From assembly GCA_944389505.1 (NCBI GenBank), contig CALXMP010000007.1, positions 1-64,000 of the forward strand: a stretch of 64,000 nucleotides of DNA. The letters are read 5' to 3'. The DNA is from an uncultured Spirochaetaceae bacterium. GTDB taxonomy: Bacteria > Spirochaetota > Spirochaetia > Sphaerochaetales > Sphaerochaetaceae. Below, one piece after another: positions 28,939-37,494 of this stretch. A program made the translations under genes and the position numbers. The number at the start of each line of letters is the position of its first letter. Position 1 is the stretch's first letter. Below the pieces are notes generated by a model, which had not been told where the DNA came from, searched no databases, and saw only the letters and a list, made by a program, of their open reading frames with translations.

Positions 28939-29523
28939 TCACTCAACCATCTGAAGCACAAGCCCCCGGATGAGGAATCTGAGGGCTTTTTCCTTGTCAT
29001 GAAGCCTATCATATGACAGAAGCATATACAGCAGGGCTTCATACCCCGCCCTGAATGATCTTATATCTTCCTCATCCTCTATGGCGAAATAGGAGAAGAG
29101 TCCATGGAGCATCGTATCCATACGCTTCCCTATATCCACCTTCTCTTCATCGCCATATTTCCTCAGAACCACATCGAGCTCGGCGTTATCAAGGAAGCGG
29201 TACAGCCCACGCTCATAGAACATCATCGTGATACGCATGAAAACATCGGTAAGCGACGTGACGATATGGTTCTCATCAAGCTCAGCAAGCATCGCAGGAT
29301 AGAGTGTATCGACATCATCCTGATAACTCCGGATCATATCCAGGAACAGAGCTTCCTTATGTGGATAGAAGAGGTAGAAAGTCCCCTTCGGTATATCCGC
29401 AAGATGTACAAGCTCATCGACTGTAGTTCTTCTTACACCATAGCGCAGCAGACAGTCTCCCCCTGCCTTCATCAATGCCAGCCTTATGTTTCTACGCTCT
29501 TCTTCGGTATATTTCTTAGGCAT
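28939..29523 (-). CDS. TetR family transcriptional regulator
   Basis: 194 residues. The N-terminal helix-turn-helix is TTVDELVHLADIPKGTFYLFYP (about residues 33-54). The C-terminal region is a typical helical ligand domain without known signature. An inverted repeat TGACTA/TAGTCA (29536-29559) lies 13 bases before its start, fitting autoregulation and control of the divergent sugar-ATPase gene. The 3' end of the gene carries, on the other strand, the terminator of the CorC-type gene. Confidence 0.87.
   Translation of the reverse strand: MPKKYTEEERRNIRLALMKAGGDCLLRYGVRRTTVDELVHLADIPKGTFYLFYPHKEALFLDMIRSYQDDVDTLYPAMLAELDENHIVTSLTDVFMRITMMFYERGLYRFLDNAELDVVLRKYGDEEKVDIGKRMDTMLHGLFSYFAIEDEEDIRSFRAGYEALLYMLLSYDRLHDKEKALRFLIRGLVLQMVE
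28960..28991 (+). terminator. Terminator for the CorC-type gene inside tetR
   Basis: AAGCCC/GGGCTT stem with an inner GAT/ATC pairing, followed by TTTT on the plus strand. It starts 22 bases past the transporter stop and lies entirely within the antisense tetR coding end. Confidence 0.65.
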
Positions 29524-29535
29524 ATTTCCTCTTTT

Positions 29536-29559
29536 TGACTAATTTAGATTATATAGTCA
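29536..29559. promoter_or_regulatory. TGACTA-N12-TAGTCA inverted repeat
   Basis: Perfect 6-bp arms in the divergent tetR/MsmK-type region. The size fits a TetR operator. Confidence 0.45.
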
Positions 29560-29581
29560 GCAAAACGGCTTTTCCAGCCAT

Positions 29582-29649
29582 TTTTCATGCAATTTTCATG
29601 TTTTGAACGCTATTTTTTCCTTTACCTGGGGATTTTCATGTCATAGCAT
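29582..29649 (+). promoter_or_regulatory. TTTTCATG repeats and probable promoter of the sugar ATPase gene
   Basis: TTTTCATG occurs at 29582, 29593 and 29633. The third lies in the spacer of a plausible promoter, TTTACC (29621-29626), 17 bases, TAGCAT (29644-29649), about 33 bases before the ATG. Confidence 0.4.
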
Positions 29650-29681
29650 TGAGGTATCGTTAAAAACAAAGGAGCAATTGA

Positions 29682-30776
29682 ATGGCTGCAGTTGTACTTA
29701 AGAATATCTGCAAGATCTACGATGGCGGTGTAAAGGCTGTTGATAACGTAAACATCGATATCGAAGATCAGGAATTCGTTGTTCTCGTCGGCCCTTCCGG
29801 ATGCGGTAAGTCAACAACGCTCAGGATGGTAGCTGGCCTTGAGGATATCTCCTCTGGCGAGCTCTACATCGACGGAAAGCTGATGAACGACGTTCCTCCA
29901 AAGGACAGGGATATAGCGATGGTATTCCAGAACTATGCTCTCTATCCTCATATGACCGTATACGATAACATGGCATTCGGTCTTAAGATCAGAAAGTTCC
30001 CGAAGGATCAGATCGACCAGCGCGTAAAGGAAGCTGCGAAGATCCTCGACATCGAGTCCCTCCTCGACAGAAAGCCGAAGGCTCTTTCCGGTGGTCAGAG
30101 ACAGCGTGTTGCTGTAGGAAGAGCAATCGTCAGAAAGCCAAAGGTATTCCTCTTCGATGAGCCTCTTTCAAACCTCGATGCTAAGCTCAGAGTCCAGATG
30201 AGAGCTGAGATTTCAGGTCTCCACAACAGGCTCAAGGCTACAATGATCTACGTTACGCACGATCAGGTTGAGGCTCTCACAATGGCTGACAAGATCGTCG
30301 TCATGAAGCTTGGTGTCATCCAGCAGATCGGCGGACCGATGGAGCTCTACAACAATCCTGACAACAAGTTTGTCGCAGGATTCATCGGATCACCACCCAT
30401 GAACTTCCTTGTAACAACCATCAAGAAGGAAGGCGACAAGGTCTATGCAGACGAGGGCACATTCCGCCTCGAAGTCACACCAGCACAGGCCAAGTTCCTC
30501 CAGCCATATATCGGCAAGGATGTTACATTCGGAATCAGACCTGAGGATGTTGAGTTCTCCCATACTCCTATCGATGGCAAGACAATCAACGGACATGTAT
30601 CCGTCGTTGAGCCACTCGGTTCTGAGACTCAGGTATACGTATCCACATCAAAGGCCAAGGTTGTCGGAAAGATCGATCCGACCGTCATTCCTCAGCCGGA
30701 CGAGAAGGTTGCGCTCATTGTCAACATGGAGAAGGCAAAGTTCTTCGACCTCGACACAGAGCTTGCAATCCGCTAA
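29682..30776 (+). CDS. Sugar ABC transporter ATPase (UgpC/MsmK/MalK family)
   Basis: 364 residues. Walker A GPSGCGKST (about 38-46), Q-loop FQNYALYPH, signature LSGGQRQR, Walker B VFLFDEPLSNLDAKLR and YVTHDQVEA form the ATPase part. The C-terminal 120 residues are the TOBE/MalK regulatory fold. No permease or binding-protein gene is adjacent, so it probably energises several carbohydrate importers encoded elsewhere, as MsmK does in other bacteria. Its codon use (frequent CTC, ATC, GTT and AAG) suggests strong expression. ATG at 29682 follows AAAGGAG. A strong terminator follows. Confidence 0.93.
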   Translation: MAAVVLKNICKIYDGGVKAVDNVNIDIEDQEFVVLVGPSGCGKSTTLRMVAGLEDISSGELYIDGKLMNDVPPKDRDIAMVFQNYALYPHMTVYDNMAFGLKIRKFPKDQIDQRVKEAAKILDIESLLDRKPKALSGGQRQRVAVGRAIVRKPKVFLFDEPLSNLDAKLRVQMRAEISGLHNRLKATMIYVTHDQVEALTMADKIVVMKLGVIQQIGGPMELYNNPDNKFVAGFIGSPPMNFLVTTIKKEGDKVYADEGTFRLEVTPAQAKFLQPYIGKDVTFGIRPEDVEFSHTPIDGKTINGHVSVVEPLGSETQVYVSTSKAKVVGKIDPTVIPQPDEKVALIVNMEKAKFFDLDTELAIR

Positions 30777-30792
30777 AGGATACATGATCAGG

Positions 30793-30818
30793 CTGCCGCA
30801 GCGATGCGGCAGTTTTTT
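30793..30818 (+). terminator. Rho-independent terminator of the sugar ATPase gene
   Basis: CTGCCGCA-GCGA-TGCGGCAG followed by TTTTTT: an 8-bp perfect stem. Confidence 0.9.
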
Positions 30819-30821
30819 CTA

Positions 30822-30847
30822 TAAGAAATCCCCGGCGAACCAGGGAT
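30822..30847 (-). terminator. Terminator of the aspartokinase gene
   Basis: Minus strand ATCCCTGG-TTCG-CCGGGGAT (8 pairs including one G-U) then TTCTTAT, 27 bases past the aspartokinase stop. Confidence 0.7.
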
Positions 30848-30873
30848 TATGCATTTCATAATTTGAATCTGGA

Positions 30874-32172
30874 TCAGGCGAAGAGCTTATTGTATATTGC
30901 TCTCACTGCATCATCGGCACTGCTCTCCTTCACACCGATAAGCACGGTTGTATCTGACGAGCCTGCGTTGATGAAGACGGACTCAATGCCAGCATCCCTG
31001 AGAGCGACAACCGCATCAGATGCTACTACACCCTCATCCATATTCTGACCGGCGATGCCAACTATTGCATAGCCATGATCAACGGTGATCCTGTCGAGTC
31101 CGAAATCCTTCAGAAGGCGCTCACACATCGCCTGGCATACGCTCTCAGAGGCCTGCTTAGTCTCAAAGAACCATACTATCGAATCAATGCCGAAGAGCGA
31201 GAAGCATGGGCGGATGCCGAAGATATGGAGCATGGTCAGGAGAGAATGCCTCATACCAGATTTCTTGAAGAGCATGAGCTTTCTCAGGCTTATGCGGGAA
31301 AGTCCTTTGCGGGCTGAAACACCAGAAAGACCTCTGTACTCAGCCTCCGGAAGAATCATCGTACCAGGATCATCGGGCTTGTTCGTATTCTTCACATTGA
31401 TAGGGATACCTGCATGGTAGATAGGAGCTATGGCCTCCTCATGGAACACAGAAGCACCGACATCAGAGAGCTCCCTAACCTCTTTGTAGGACATCGAAGG
31501 GATAACAGCCGCATTCTCCACGACGCGGGGATCTGCCCTGTATATCCCAGAGACATCCGTCCAGTTCTCATAGAGATCGGCATTGAGCGCCCTTGCTATT
31601 ATCGCTCCAGTGATATCAGAGCCACCGCGGGAGAATGTCTTCAGTACACCCTGCTCCGTCTCACCATAGAAACCGGGGATGACATAGCGCTTTCCGCTGA
31701 CAAGCCTTTCCGCAAGCTTCTGGTATGTCGCATCATTGACCGTTGAATCGGAGTTCAGGACGATGACATCTGCCGCATCGACAAATTCCCATCCAAGATA
31801 CCTGCTCATTATGAAAGCCGAGAGATACTCTCCTCTCGAAGCCGTGTAATCAGCACCATGCCCGGCATCGATTGCGACCCTTATATCATCGAGCATCGCA
31901 GAGAGCTCCTTCTCATCGATCTTCAGGTCATTTGCGATACTGCTGAAACGCTTCACGATCTCATTGAAGACAGGGCGGCATGACTGCCCTTTCTGCGCAA
32001 GCGCATTGCACTGGTACAGGAGATCCGTGACCTTCTCATCGTCTTTATTTCTCTTTCCCGGAGCGGAGACAACAACCGCCATACGCTCAGGATTGCTCTC
32101 AAGTATAGCCTTTACTTTCTTCATCTGGGCAGCATCGGCCAGGCTGCTTCCTCCGAACTTGCATACTATCAT
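30874..32172 (-). CDS. lysC: Aspartate kinase
   Basis: Phosphorylates aspartate, the first step to lysine, threonine, methionine and diaminopimelate. 432 residues. KFGGSSLADA (5-14) and TFSRGGSDITGAI form the kinase site; the last 140 residues hold two ACT domains for end-product feedback. It is monofunctional, with no homoserine dehydrogenase part. The ATG at 32172 has GGAGG eight bases upstream. No pathway neighbours. Which end product inhibits it cannot be read, so the symbol lysC is by family only. Confidence 0.92.
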   Translation of the reverse strand: MIVCKFGGSSLADAAQMKKVKAILESNPERMAVVVSAPGKRNKDDEKVTDLLYQCNALAQKGQSCRPVFNEIVKRFSSIANDLKIDEKELSAMLDDIRVAIDAGHGADYTASRGEYLSAFIMSRYLGWEFVDAADVIVLNSDSTVNDATYQKLAERLVSGKRYVIPGFYGETEQGVLKTFSRGGSDITGAIIARALNADLYENWTDVSGIYRADPRVVENAAVIPSMSYKEVRELSDVGASVFHEEAIAPIYHAGIPINVKNTNKPDDPGTMILPEAEYRGLSGVSARKGLSRISLRKLMLFKKSGMRHSLLTMLHIFGIRPCFSLFGIDSIVWFFETKQASESVCQAMCERLLKDFGLDRITVDHGYAIVGIAGQNMDEGVVASDAVVALRDAGIESVFINAGSSDTTVLIGVKESSADDAVRAIYNKLFA

Positions 32173-32244
32173 AGTCGGCCTCCGGGACAGATTTTATTTG
32201 GAATCTGCTGCGATATGCAAGCACTGCAGAGAAATGAAACGTTG

Positions 32245-32273
32245 TTGCAATTAATTTTCCTTTTAAATATAAA
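32245..32273 (+). promoter_or_regulatory. Promoter of the MATE gene, possibly leaderless
   Basis: TTGCAA (32245-32250), 17-base spacer, TATAAA (32268-32273). The usual start point would fall at or within a base or two of the ATG at 32280. Confidence 0.55.
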
Positions 32274-32279
32274 GAAAGC

Positions 32280-33629
32280 ATGGCTACAGAAAACAAGCAG
32301 AACATTATGGGATACGAGCCCATCGGAAAGCTCATCATGAAGCTATCGCTTCCTCTGATGCTCTCCATGCTTATACAGGCTCTGTACAATGTCGTTGACA
32401 GTATCTTCGTATCGCGCGTCTCAGAGCTTGCGCTCACGGCTGTCTCACTGGCCTTCCCGCTCCAGAACCTGATGATAGCATTCAGCATCGGAACAGCCGT
32501 CGGTGTGAACTCCTATCTTGCCAGAAAGCTCGGTGAAGGAAATACAGAGCAGGCAGAGAAGGCTGCTGATACCGGAATCTTCCTTGCGATCATCACATGG
32601 GTGGTATTCGCTCTCTTCGGCATATTCGGCACCAAGCCGTTCCTGTCCATGTATACAGATGATCCACTGCTGCTTGAGATGTCTGCAGAGTACATATGGA
32701 TCTGTCTTGTATTCTCATTCGGTATCTTCATCGATATAACAGCAGAGCGCATTATGCAGGCTACAGGAGACTCAATCCACCCGATGATCACGCAGACTGC
32801 AGGAGCCATAACGAACATAATCCTCGATCCTGTCTTCATCTTCGCATTCGGAATGGGTGTCGCAGGTGCCGCTATTGCTACTGTCATCGGACAGATAGTA
32901 TCAATGGTGCTGGCACTGTACTTCGTCCAGAAGAACAGGTACGTAAAGCTCCATCTCTCAAAGGACTTCAGACCATCACTGAGGGTAATAAAGGAAATCT
33001 ACGCAGTCGGCGTCCCGACTATAATCATGAACAGCGTGGGAACAATCATGGTCAGCACGCTGAACTCGATACTCATCGCATTCAGCACAACGGCTGTATC
33101 GGTATTCGGCGTATACTTCAAGCTCCAGTCCTTCGTATTCATGCCTGTATTCGGTCTGCAGAGCGGTATGATACCGATTATCGCCTATAACTATGGGGCA
33201 AGGAACAAGAAGAGGATGACAAAGACCGTCAAGCTCGGCGGGTGCATCGCAATATGCATAATGGTTGTAGGTTTCATGATCTTCCAGTTCTGCCCTGATC
33301 TTCTGCTCTCATTCTTTGCTGCCTCGGAGGAGATGCTTGTCATAGGCAGACCAGCGCTCCGCATCATATCAATCTGCTTCATCCCTGCAGCCATTTCGAT
33401 AAGCCTCACATCCGTATTCCAGGCAACAGGTGTCGGATACGCCTCGATGATTGTCTCAATCGTCCGTCAGCTTGCGATCCTCCTTCCCGTCTCAAAGCTT
33501 CTCTCCATGACGGGAGTGCTCAACAATGTCTGGTTCGCATTCACAATAGCGGAGGCAGTCGGACTTACGCTCTCGATACTGTTCTACATACGCATATACA
33601 GAACAAAGATAAAACCGATCGAAGCATGA
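32280..33629 (+). CDS. MATE family efflux transporter
   Basis: 449-residue inner-membrane protein with about 12 helices in two MATE halves (N-terminal GKLIMKLSLPLMLSMLIQALYNVVDSIFVSRVSE; second half from about residue 235). MATE proteins export cationic drugs or metabolites against Na+ or H+. Substrate unknown. The ATG at 32280 has no Shine-Dalgarno and lies about 7 bases past a -10 box, suggesting a leaderless transcript. A terminator follows at 33636. Confidence 0.92.
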   Translation: MATENKQNIMGYEPIGKLIMKLSLPLMLSMLIQALYNVVDSIFVSRVSELALTAVSLAFPLQNLMIAFSIGTAVGVNSYLARKLGEGNTEQAEKAADTGIFLAIITWVVFALFGIFGTKPFLSMYTDDPLLLEMSAEYIWICLVFSFGIFIDITAERIMQATGDSIHPMITQTAGAITNIILDPVFIFAFGMGVAGAAIATVIGQIVSMVLALYFVQKNRYVKLHLSKDFRPSLRVIKEIYAVGVPTIIMNSVGTIMVSTLNSILIAFSTTAVSVFGVYFKLQSFVFMPVFGLQSGMIPIIAYNYGARNKKRMTKTVKLGGCIAICIMVVGFMIFQFCPDLLLSFFAASEEMLVIGRPALRIISICFIPAAISISLTSVFQATGVGYASMIVSIVRQLAILLPVSKLLSMTGVLNNVWFAFTIAEAVGLTLSILFYIRIYRTKIKPIEA

Positions 33630-33635
33630 TGCATG

Positions 33636-33659
33636 AGGGCTGGGCACACCAGCCCTTTT
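33636..33659 (+). terminator. Terminator of the MATE gene
   Basis: AGGGCTGG-GCACA-CCAGCCCT with TTTT overlapping the stem end. Confidence 0.85.
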
Positions 33660-33778
33660 CATTGAACTCTCATAATTCTTTTTGCACAGAAACCTGATCC
33701 TGCATCTACGCTCCTGGAAGGATGCATGATTCCCGCATATCATAAACCTCTGAGCTCTCGTCTTTCATCATTGCTTTG

Positions 33779-33807
33779 TTGACACAAGATTATGCTATAC
33801 ATATACT
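33779..33807 (+). promoter_or_regulatory. Promoter of infA
   Basis: Consensus -35 TTGACA (33779-33784), 17-base spacer, -10 TATACT (33802-33807). Strong promoter about 22 bases before the ATG. Confidence 0.85.
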
Positions 33808-33829
33808 TTTCACGGTTTTAGGAGAAAAA

Positions 33830-34048
33830 ATGGCAAAGGAAGAAGCTATCGAGGTAGAGGGAGTCGTAAAGGAAGCCCTCCCCAACACAATGTTCCGCGT
33901 CGAGCTTACCAACAAGCTCGTTATTCTTGCACACCTTTCGGGAAAGATGAGAAAGCATTACATCAGGATTGTCCCTGGTGATACAGTCAAGGTTGAGCTT
34001 TCCCCGTATGATCTGACAAAGGGCAGAATCGTTTACCGCGAGCGTTAA
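33830..34048 (+). CDS. infA: Translation initiation factor IF-1
   Basis: 72-residue S1/OB-fold protein that binds the ribosomal A site with IF-2 and IF-3. It matches the family nearly end to end: [34 protein letters not shown] and LTKGRIVYR. The frame is open from 33776, but the promoter -10 lies inside that extension; the ATG at 33830 follows AGGAG. It is transcribed alone from a strong promoter, not in a ribosomal protein operon. Its TAA overlaps the converging Smr gene's TAA in one TTAA. Confidence 0.97.
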   Translation: MAKEEAIEVEGVVKEALPNTMFRVELTNKLVILAHLSGKMRKHYIRIVPGDTVKVELSPYDLTKGRIVYRER

Positions 34049-35418
34049 GCTTTAAGGATTATCCAGAGCGCTCCCGACCCGCCTGCGGACAGTGGAGCGT
34101 TTGCTCTCTCGCTTACAAGAGCGCTGTCGTCAAGGACTTTCAGGACAGTCTCCCTCAGCACACCGACTCCATCCTCGCTATGGAGCCCTTTTCCGGTTAT
34201 TATCGAAATCTTCCTCAGCCCATTGGCTGAACACTCGGAGAGGAATCGTCTGACCTCCTCCTCTGCCTCCTTGGCTGTATCGCCATGAAGATCCAGAGTT
34301 GCCTGCGGAGGCATTGTACGCAGCTTCGAGATAGTCAGCATGCTGCGCTTCCGGTCATCGCTCTCCTCTTTCTCCCTGATATATTCCTCAAATGTCTTCT
34401 CTTTATTATCCGAACCCTCATACTCGCTGAGTATTGATGAGAAGGGCTTCTGGCCTTTGTACGCTGAATGATGCTCTGCACTGTTCTTCACGACAGGAGG
34501 CAGGGACGCATCATCTGCCTTCCTGTCCTCTCTTGGGCGTCCTGAATTGCCCCCGAACACAGACCAGGCAACGCCTTCTGCCCTCTTCTCCCCTTCCTGG
34601 GGTGTTCTGAATAGAGAAGTCTCTGGGACAGCCTCAGCCGAGGGGTTATCTGCTTTGACCGGCCCAGCCTCCTCTCTCACCTCAGGCTTTCTTGCCCCCT
34701 CGAATTCAGAGAGGATATCGGCAAAGGATTTCGATGGAGCGTACTCCGGGCTGCGCCTGAGAGGAGCTTTCTCCTGAGGCTGCTCCTCTTTCGCCGGCCC
34801 AGGTTCCGGGGTAGAGCGCTGGAATTTATCATTCCTTCCGCCGAAGATCGTCCATGAAACCGATGAGGATACACTGTCATCCTCCTCCATCTTCCTGAAG
34901 AGCGTATCGGAGACAGTTTCCTCTGCTTTGGATTGCTCTTTGGAAATGACAGCATGAGCATTATGCTCTGTGCTGGATGAAGGAGTCTTACCTTCAAAGC
35001 TGTCAAGGATATCAGCGAAGGAACGCGTAGGCTTGTATTCGCTCTTCTTTACGGACGAGGAGCCGGATTGAGTCTGCTTTGATGGCTTCTTCTTTCCCTT
35101 GCCTTCCCACTGGTCGAGAATCGCACCGAAATCCGTCTTTTTCTCAGCTATGTTGCGGCCTTTGGGAGCAGGCATCGAATATGGATTGCCCGTATGCTCG
35201 AATGAGTAGAGGATATCTGCGAAGGATGATGATGGATTATAGCCCTGCACGATCTCGGAGGGCTTCTTTGCCTTCAAAGGAGGTACAGCCTTAGGCTTTG
35301 CCGGCTTCTCCGGCTCCTTCTTCTCAACAAGCTTTATGCCTGCGAACGGCGATGGATCCTTATCATCAATAAGGCGGCGCTTTATATCCGCCGCCCTGGT
35401 CTTCTTCTTTCCCTTCAC
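34045..35418 (-). CDS. Smr-domain protein with SFADIL repeats
   Basis: 457 residues. The C-terminal 100 residues are an Smr domain ([35 protein letters not shown], then [15 protein letters not shown]). Such domains occur in MutS2 and in stand-alone nuclease-like proteins acting on DNA or mRNA. The N-terminal 330 residues look disordered and carry five copies of a short motif: [10 protein letters not shown] (65-74), [11 protein letters not shown] (96-106), [11 protein letters not shown] (123-133), [11 protein letters not shown] (221-231) and [11 protein letters not shown] (315-325). Two SW(T/S)(I/V)FGG-like blocks (178-184, 274-280) each follow an LFR motif. These look like protein-binding short linear motifs. 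The start is GTG at 35418, two bases after the CBS-ACT stop. Confidence 0.82.
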   Translation of the reverse strand: MKGKKKTRAADIKRRLIDDKDPSPFAGIKLVEKKEPEKPAKPKAVPPLKAKKPSEIVQGYNPSSSFADILYSFEHTGNPYSMPAPKGRNIAEKKTDFGAILDQWEGKGKKKPSKQTQSGSSSVKKSEYKPTRSFADILDSFEGKTPSSSTEHNAHAVISKEQSKAEETVSDTLFRKMEEDDSVSSSVSWTIFGGRNDKFQRSTPEPGPAKEEQPQEKAPLRRSPEYAPSKSFADILSEFEGARKPEVREEAGPVKADNPSAEAVPETSLFRTPQEGEKRAEGVAWSVFGGNSGRPREDRKADDASLPPVVKNSAEHHSAYKGQKPFSSILSEYEGSDNKEKTFEEYIREKEESDDRKRSMLTISKLRTMPPQATLDLHGDTAKEAEEEVRRFLSECSANGLRKISIITGKGLHSEDGVGVLRETVLKVLDDSALVSERANAPLSAGGSGALWIILKA

Positions 35419-35420
35419 TC

Positions 35421-36068
35421 TTATGCTTCCCTGATATCAAGAACCTCTGCGACGAGTGGCTTCATGAGACCGAGAAGCTCTGTCTTTGTGCATCCCTGCA
35501 CCTTTATCGTGCAGATGGCATTCGTCGGGTCGGTTCCTGTGAATGTACCAAAGGATACGATATCAAGGCCCTTATCTGCAAGGACCGCGCTTATACGCGC
35601 TATCGTACCGGGCTTATCCTCGACAAGGAATGAGAGTCTGACACCATAATGCCTTGCACCGAAGAGCTCGAGGAGGATGCGGAACATATCGCTCTTGGAA
35701 ACTATTCCGACAAGCTTGTTGCCACCCTGGACAACAGGAAGGCAGGAGAGATCCTGATCCACCATCAGCCTTGCCGCTTCCTCAACGGTCGTATCCTCGC
35801 TTATCGTCACGACATCGCGGGTCATGAGATCCTTCACCTTGAGCTTCGAGAGCAGATACGCCATCTCATGGATGGAAAGACTTGATGCTGGAGATGGGGA
35901 TGCATGCAGGACATCCTTCTCGGTGATGACACCGACAAGATTCTTATCTTTATCAAGAACAGGGAGCCTGTGGACCTTCTCCCTCTTCATCAGCTCCGAA
36001 GCTTCTCCTACCGACATCTCCGGAGTAGCTGTCACGGGATTGCGGGTCATGCGCCTTGAAATGATCAT
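35421..36068 (-). CDS. CBS-ACT domain protein
   Basis: 215 residues. Two CBS domains (MTRNPVTATPEMSVGEASELM and LMTRDVVTISEDTTVEEAARLM) followed by an ACT domain (FLVEDKPGTIARISAVLADKG). CBS pairs bind adenine nucleotides and ACT domains bind small ligands such as amino acids, so a sensor role is likely; it is related to AcuB-type proteins. The ATG at 36068 has AGGAGG four bases upstream, and the longer frame to 36173 would run into the MFS gene, so the short start is chosen. Probably co-transcribed with the Smr gene. Confidence 0.87.
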   Translation of the reverse strand: MIISRRMTRNPVTATPEMSVGEASELMKREKVHRLPVLDKDKNLVGVITEKDVLHASPSPASSLSIHEMAYLLSKLKVKDLMTRDVVTISEDTTVEEAARLMVDQDLSCLPVVQGGNKLVGIVSKSDMFRILLELFGARHYGVRLSFLVEDKPGTIARISAVLADKGLDIVSFGTFTGTDPTNAICTIKVQGCTKTELLGLMKPLVAEVLDIREA

Positions 36069-36144
36069 ATTGCCTCCTATACGAATGATAACCCCAACCG
36101 GGTCCTTTTCAAAGATGTTTGGACCCAAAAGAGGAGAATTATCC

Positions 36145-37428
36145 TCAGTCTTCTGCCTCTCCTCTTGTGACATGGCCCATCAGGAAGAACGCTATGAGCA
36201 TGAATACAAGACCGAAGATGAAGAGTGCCGGATACCCGAAAAGATCAATTGAACCTCCTGCAAGAGGGGGTGCTACAATCGAAGCCATCTGCGAGAAGAA
36301 GTAGTACGCGCCGGTGTATATTCCCATTGTGGTGTAGTCAGCCATCTGCCAGAGCATCGGGAAGGAGTTGGTGACAACGGTTACCCAGAAGATGCCGAAT
36401 AGGAACAGGAGCACCCAGAATGAAGCAAGACGGAACGTAGGATCAAGGCTCTTTGTCATCGTACCATGGAGGAAGACAAGCAGAAGGACTATCACAATGG
36501 CAGCGAGAGCCATCCTTATCGTCTTCTTCCGTCCATGCTTATGGGCGAATCTGCCGGAAGGAACAGCGAAGATAGCATATGCGATTCCAACCATTCCAGA
36601 TGAGAGAGCGGCTGTACCAGCGCTCGTCCCGAGCTCGGTGACGGTATAGATTCCGATGAATGGAAGTATTCCCTGGTATGCGATGAACCAGGAAAGGAGC
36701 GAGAGGAGTATGAAGAGCGCACTCTTATCACCCTCTCCGAAGATTGCCTTCAGGCTCTTCAGCACTGGCTCCCTCTCCTCCTTCTTCTCTCCGCTTCCCT
36801 CCCCCTTGCGCTCCTTGACGAAGATGAAGAGGAGAACGACAGCAAGGATGACGAAGAGAGAGGCGACAGGGAATGCAAGGACCTTGTCCACTGGACCGAA
36901 TCCAGGGACATTCACGACCGTATCCATAAGCCTTGCCAGGACAACGGTGCCGAGGATTGTGGCTAGTCCTCCCATGGTGTTTATCACGCCATTCGCCTCG
37001 CTCCTGAGATCTGCGGGAACCATATCGGGCATAAGGGCGACAACGGGCCCTCTTACCGCCTGCTTGAATATGTTGAGCAGGAATACCGTGATGATGAGGA
37101 ATGCAAGCGATTCCAGAGCGGAGAATGGAACAAGCGCAAAGAAGATTGCTGTAAGCGGCAGCAGCGTGATGATGTACGGCATTCTGCGCCCTATCCTCGT
37201 CTCGGTCCTGTCAGAGAGCGCTGAGAAGATAGGAATAAGGAAGACTGCAAGGATATTGTCCAGAGTCATCACAGCCCCGACAAGCGCTGATGAGCTTATG
37301 TACTTGCCGAGGAACATTGGGACGTAGTTGTCATACAGCGGATCCATCAGCCCCATAGTAAAGAAGCCGAGTCCGATAAGGAATGTTGTAGCATAATAGC
37401 CTGATAGGCTCTTCTTTTCATTTGGCAT
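36145..37428 (-). CDS. MFS transporter (GPH/SLC45-like sugar transporter)
   Basis: 427-residue inner-membrane carrier with 12 predicted helices. Motif A-like FSALSDRTETRIGRRMPYI after helix 2 and a central charged loop (KERKGEGSGEKKEEREP) are visible. The N-terminal GFFTMGLMDPLYDNYVP and the RRMPYI motif resemble the glycoside-pentoside-hexuronide/SUC-type branch, so a sugar is a likely substrate. The ATG at 37428 (MPNEKKSL) is taken; the frame opens 12 codons earlier without a ribosome site. It is divergent from the KamA-family gene and heads a run with CBS-ACT and Smr genes. Confidence 0.85.
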   Translation of the reverse strand: MPNEKKSLSGYYATTFLIGLGFFTMGLMDPLYDNYVPMFLGKYISSSALVGAVMTLDNILAVFLIPIFSALSDRTETRIGRRMPYIITLLPLTAIFFALVPFSALESLAFLIITVFLLNIFKQAVRGPVVALMPDMVPADLRSEANGVINTMGGLATILGTVVLARLMDTVVNVPGFGPVDKVLAFPVASLFVILAVVLLFIFVKERKGEGSGEKKEEREPVLKSLKAIFGEGDKSALFILLSLLSWFIAYQGILPFIGIYTVTELGTSAGTAALSSGMVGIAYAIFAVPSGRFAHKHGRKKTIRMALAAIVIVLLLVFLHGTMTKSLDPTFRLASFWVLLFLFGIFWVTVVTNSFPMLWQMADYTTMGIYTGAYYFFSQMASIVAPPLAGGSIDLFGYPALFIFGLVFMLIAFFLMGHVTRGEAED

Positions 37429-37494
37429 GTCCTGAGTATAGCAGAAAGGAAGATGCCCTTGCACCTTTCAGCCCGCTGGTGATATAAAATCGGC

